A stretch of DNA of 64,000 bases, taken from contig NC_049980.1 in NCBI RefSeq assembly GCF_000003815.2, positions 16,949,613-17,013,612 on the forward strand. The letters run 5' to 3'. This document shows positions 59,351-64,000 of this stretch, one piece after another. A model generated the notes under the pieces. The model was not told the origin of the DNA. It did no database searches and saw only the letters and a list, made by a program, of their open reading frames with translations. Source of the DNA: Branchiostoma floridae. Lineage: Eukaryota > Chordata > Leptocardii > Amphioxiformes > Branchiostomatidae. The position numbers and the translations under genes are program-made. The first letter of the stretch is position 1. The number at the start of each line of letters is the position of its first letter.

Positions 59351-62300
59351 AGTTGCCAGCAAATGTGATAAACAGACAATCACAGATCTTATACTACTAG
59401 AGTATACTCTTTTGCACGCCTTCTTGTCCTGCCGGTCATCTATCTTTACTTCATTAATTCACTAGCGCTCTTTGTTCTCACATCCAATTCCTTGTACGTG
59501 TGGACCGTAGTACATGTGGGCTATGGGCCAGTCTGTTACAGTCTACAGACACAGCCATGCTTTCAAAGCTATTCATTTCCTCAACCCTTCTAATGTACAG
59601 CACAGGTTTTAGTCACACACGTTGAAACATCTGTAGTACGCTGTTCGTCTAGTGCCCAGGCCCTCCCCTGTCGGTCTAAGGCGGCCTAACCACTGTTCAC
59701 AGACGTCTAGGCACAAAGCCAGCGTTAGGCAACCATGCATGTACAGGACGATTCTGTTTCCAGCCCTGGCAAAGACGTTATGCGTATACAGTGTACACAC
59801 GGGGCATTCACTCCATGGGGACAGCGTCCCAAGTGTGCCGTTGCTCAGTGTTACACGACTTTGTCATAGTACCTAATGTGTAGACAAAACATCCCGGTAT
59901 CCAGCCCTCCCGGACAAGGTGTTTAAGCCACATACGTGTTCAGACGGAAACACCTGTGAGATAGCATGTTGAATGAAGGACAATATGGAGAGATCAGAGG
60001 ACGTATTTACGATTCAATCATCCGCGGGGCTGTTGCCAAAGAGTGCTTGGTGGGAGGGGGCGAGACACCTTTCCTGTCCTCCGACTCCCGCGTCTGCCCC
60101 ACTTGTTGTCAAAATGTACCTGTCTGTCTGTCGTCTGAATGTCATCTTTATTTACACGTGACTTGCAAGTGAATTGGTCTATACGGAATTTGGACTATGT
60201 GCACTATGAACTAGCACACTAATCATCGCTACAGCCGTCGAAGACACATAGATAACACGGCAATGAAGTGACATATTTGTCCCACAAAATGATATGCAAT
60301 TGAAAGAAAACATGGCTAGCTAACGAACATTACTGATTAATTGTTGCCTGTTTGGACCAAAAACGGATGGCCATTGCGACAATACAGAAATAAGCCCATT
60401 CCCCTGTGTTATTCCGGAGACCTTGGTAGTCCCATAACGGTCCTTTACCCAGAGATGAACCACCTGCGCTCCCGCCAGCTGACATGAAAACACTTGGACC
60501 TGACCTCTGCCGCCAACAACCAAAACAAAACGAGCTTTCATAATGACAATCGGCCTGGTATCGCTCGTTTTTACGACCTGTTGATTGTCTTTCTACAGTA
60601 TACAACTTAGTTTGACGAGAAATCTCCTAATCAGAACCGCCAAGGAATTTTCACTGCTGTTTCATTACTCCTGTGCATGTGCACTGTTTACCTTTCTGCC
60701 TCTACACTTGTCAGATCCGGTAGATCTGATTGTTTGGATACTCTATCCACGAGGTAAAACATGCCAGAACTTTAAAGCGCTCGTTTTAATGAAGAGCTTA
60801 GCGTGGTATGCCAACCAGTGAACGCTGCTTTGTTGATATTCTGTGTGGCTTTTAGATGTCGAAAACCTAACAGTGGACCGTCCTCTGCGATGGTGCTGAG
60901 CAAAATATGATAAAATCATGGCACGGACTTCGTTAGATAGTTAAATTTCCAAATTTAGAGGTCGTTTAGAGCTACTTTGTGTATACGTAACTCGAGAAAA
61001 TATTTCTTTTGATAGAACTGCCAAGATAAGTGGGTGTTGTTTGCCTGATCAAAGTCTCGTTGTTCTAAAGGAGGTATTAAAAGGACAACTCCGCTCGAGC
61101 TCCGGAAAGCGAAGTGCAGATATCGATGTGTTAGTGGAGAGGGAACTCTGCAGGTTCCCTAGCTGTTTGTCATATTTGTGCTATGACCATCTCCTCGTCA
61201 AATTACTGAACAAGGCATTGAAAAAACGATCTGTCAATTTCTTGCGGCTGTCACAATGTGACGATCCCGGTGAAGTATGTTATCGTAAACAAACCGGGAG
61301 GAAGACGGCCACGTGTGCGACCAAAATACGTATGGAATCGCTTATAGTCTCCTCTCTGTCGCGAAGAAGGGGTGCTGTCTCCGCTAGATACCTCGTGCAG
61401 GGTGCGCTACTCCTCGTTTCTCTGAGTAGTAACATGCCTACAGCTATCAGTAACATCGTTAACTTAAGTCAGCAAACAAAGGAAGCATGTCTCAAAGACA
61501 TATTTACTAAAAGGCAACATAGACAGTCGTTTGCCCTGGTCTGGCCTTGGTTCTAATGAAAAGTGGTCGATGAGCCATGACATACTTCCGAATTTCAGAC
61601 TTTCACTCTGCTTTTCTTAGTCTTCCTGTTGTTGGTAAGTTGAGCTACCTCAGTGTTAAACCGTTGCAGACAGCTACACTGAACGTTCCTGATTCCGTTT
61701 CGCCCCTTCTGTCTGCGCCCACCACAGTTGAAGAAGAACAAAGCAAATTCCTTGAAACATGGCTCTCTACATGTCACTCATTACTGACAACGTGACAAAA
61801 CCTCGACGCAGAAGGATAAGTCGGTTCTGAATTCCTGACGGTCGCGACCACCCTTGAAATGTTATTGTAAGAAGAAAGTCCTTTCGCCCAAGCGTCATCC
61901 GAACCTTCAAGTATCTTCCGCGTTTATTTATGGCAGCCTTCGCGCTAGAAAAAACATCAGCGCTTGGCTAAAGAGGCATTTCTATATGAGCGAGTGCATC
62001 ATTGAAGATTTCCGGCAACTCAAATCCAAAATAAACATAATTAGGGCTTGATATGGTATAATTGGTGGACGACTTAAAAACCGTTTGGCTGTTCACAAGT
62101 CAGTTTTCATATCCCTCTTGTGAAGATGTGACCCTGTGGTTTCAAATTTAGAATTACAAACACTATGACGAGAACCTTAACCATGTCAGATGTAAAACTA
62201 CAGGAGAAGTCCATGTGTATATACCACTAACTAAAACATTGAAATACCAGCGTGTTCAGTCCGGACAAAGACGCTTAAACACGTGTTGACACATAGAGAC

Positions 62301-63810
62301 CTGGTAGCTTTATATACGATCACCTGCAGGGTGGTTTTTATCCTTGCTACATACACAATGTTCAGTGTAGTTTGGTCTGCCTAGTCAAACTGTGTATAAA
62401 CTGTTAAGAGGTATTCAACCATTTACATAAACAGATGACTTTATGGTGCAACAAAGATTAGCCGGAAGTCCGGTTCCTACAGTTGTCCCTCACAACTGTA
62501 CCTTGTTCCTCACGTTAGTGTATGGGGAATAATCACGCAACTGCATGGAACAATCTTGGAAGAAAACCAAGGCAGCACATGTGCAGGGATTATCTTTGCT
62601 ATAAACATAGATAATCAAGACGCAACTCCCTTCAGACGCCACGTTTACAGTCAACCCATGTCATCAGCAATACACAATGGCCTTTTTTCAAAGTGGGACG
62701 AAAAGATTTTTTCAACCTTTATCATGTTTCATTCATATGACACAAGGCAGGTATGTAGGTTAGTTTAGACTTTCAGCACGTTAGATATACAGACTGGGCG
62801 GTACGCTTTGTCATGGATCAGCTATAAATTATAATGTCTGTGTGTATCTGATGGTATCTGCGACAGCTGACATGTGGCGAAAATAATGTTGATGATGATG
62901 TTGTTGTTAGTAACAGGCAGTCGTCAAGTAATCTTACTTTTTGCCTGATTTTAGTTACTGATTTATTTCATCCTGTTAGATCCAAAGCATCTTCCATCTC
63001 ACAGACCGTAACTCACGCTGTCCAGACTAGCAGGCTTCGTCACGACACAATGTTTGCGGCACAAGCGGGAGACAAATGGTCCTGAATAAGCCGAAGTCAA
63101 AACAGATATGCCAGGGGTCGGCCTGTTGTCTTAACCTTCCCGAGCGAGTCACAATAAATCTAGAAAAGTAGGTCGGTCAAAGAACATGTCATTATGACAC
63201 CTGCCGATGTTTACTCAACAATGGATCAGTAAAGCAAGGACTGAATCTATATCCTATATAGCTAGTCTAGAATAGTAGTCTAGCTAAACGCAAAGATGAT
63301 CGTACCAGTTATATTGGTGTGCTCTACTAAGTCTACTCTCGGTGTGGACCTGGCACTAGATACGGAACAACATTCCCTTTTTAATGGGTTTGTTCCACAG
63401 AAGGGAAGTTCATCTAGCCGGTTCACTCTTAATTAACAGGTTACAACAACGAACGTCACTCTTGGGCAGAAAATGGATACCGTAACTTAAGTCCAAAAGA
63501 TTTGGTAAGTCTGTTATTCTCTTGCACCATGCACTCACGGACGTGTGCAAGGCACAGGGCACTGCTTGACATAGCCCAGTGATGAGTAATTGGAGCTAAG
63601 CGCAAACACAGTAAATAGACAATTTATCAAAAGTATTACTTTTACAGACTCCAGAGTCAACAATATCACGCTTTTCACGCCTGCTAAGTGCACGGGGTAA
63701 AGTGCCGCTCGCTCGGTTGTATAAACAAAGCTTGTGAGCATGCGGGCGAAGCTGAGGGACAGGGCCCTCGGCTGAAAGGGGCATGATTTGAGGAAAGATT
63801 TTGTTGACTT

Positions 63811-63858
63811 AGAGCTACAGGAGAGATGACAGCTAGAGCTACAGGAGAGATGACAGCT
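63811..63858 (+). repeat. 24-bp perfect tandem duplication
   Basis: Two adjacent identical copies of a unit that begins AGAGCTACAGGAGAGATGAC. Because they are identical, the event is recent or an assembly effect. Confidence 0.9.
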
Positions 63859-64000
63859 AGAAGTGGAATTTTAGACACGCATCAGAAAGCGTCTCGTTCG
63901 TTTCTTACGTAGAAATTGATATGAAAATTTCTGTGTTTTAGTAACTTTAACTGTGGTTTGATGAATTCATAATGACAATATACGAGAAACGATCATACAT

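Larger units (their letters stand above)
56579..63999. other. Region upstream of the recognised ADAMTS exons, no gene assigned
   Basis: I searched the minus strand for prodomain-type exons (CHY-like and STCxGL-like motifs) and found none that join in phase 1 to the exon at 56538. A GC-rich, exon-like block at about 57117-57210 (minus) has good AG and GT edges but no family match. Dispersed repeat copy 2 is at 58988-59350. A 171-codon ORF lies at 61041-61556 (plus) without recognisable domains. A 24-bp tandem duplication is at 63811-63858. Paired AACAG-type words near 56775-56910 (ACAGGTTTTGTTATC twice) form a small local repeat. Confidence 0.4.

Noticed and set aside
1-64000. LTR retroelements, endogenous viruses, Polintons or CRISPR-like arrays
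   Set aside because: No paired long direct repeats, no gag/pol/integrase-like or capsid-like frames, and no regularly spaced repeats were seen.

Overview
The window looks like one continuous piece of an invertebrate deuterostome nuclear genome. It is most probably a lancelet (amphioxus, Branchiostoma); the species is inferred, not proven. Evidence for this: split genes with short GT-AG introns, chordate-grade gene families (CD2BP2, hydroxylysine kinase, cyclophilin B, an ADAMTS7/12-type protease, a CARD-death-domain adaptor), moderate GC, many small inverted-repeat elements, and a 100-base assembly gap. No rRNA, tRNA, CRISPR, LTR element or retrovirus was recognised.

Layout: 1-5.6 kb is mostly empty, with one MITE-like element and one hairpin. 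5.8-10.2 kb (minus) holds a five-exon gene of unknown function (697 aa). 13.4-16.1 kb (minus) holds CD2BP2, with a dispersed repeat in its probable 3' UTR, then the gap. 16.8-23.2 kb is mostly non-coding, with one orphan exon-like ORF. 23.3-28.2 kb (plus) is a six-exon CARD + death-domain adaptor. 30.3-33.3 kb (plus) is hydroxylysine kinase (HYKK). 34.6-38.5 kb and 40.2-42.9 kb (plus) are two tandem cyclophilin B genes. 44.7-56.5 kb (minus) is an ADAMTS7/12-like gene whose 21 recognised exons run from the end of the propeptide to the PLAC domain; its signal peptide and most of the prodomain were not found. 56.6-64 kb has no convincing gene.

Exon models were built by hand from splice sites and reading phase; every multi-exon model sums to an open frame. 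HYKK, PPIB and ADAMTS7 all lie on human 15q (HYKK and ADAMTS7 close together at 15q25), so the plus-strand cluster and its minus-strand neighbour probably reflect an old chordate linkage. PPIB (ER proline isomerase acting on procollagen), HYKK (5-hydroxylysine breakdown) and a matrix protease all touch collagen biology, but no co-regulation is visible.

Most notable observations: a 213-nt in-frame, symmetric (phase 1-1) unannotated exon inside the first cyclophilin gene; a (GTGA)n array that is itself a stack of consensus splice donors at the HYKK exon 1 boundary; a MITE family with perfect terminal repeats and 8-9 bp target duplications (three copies in 5.4 kb); a TTA-flanked Harbinger-like element in an ADAMTS intron; and a lancelet-type ADAMTS7/12 with six rather than eight TSP1 repeats and a short Ser/Thr-rich linker.
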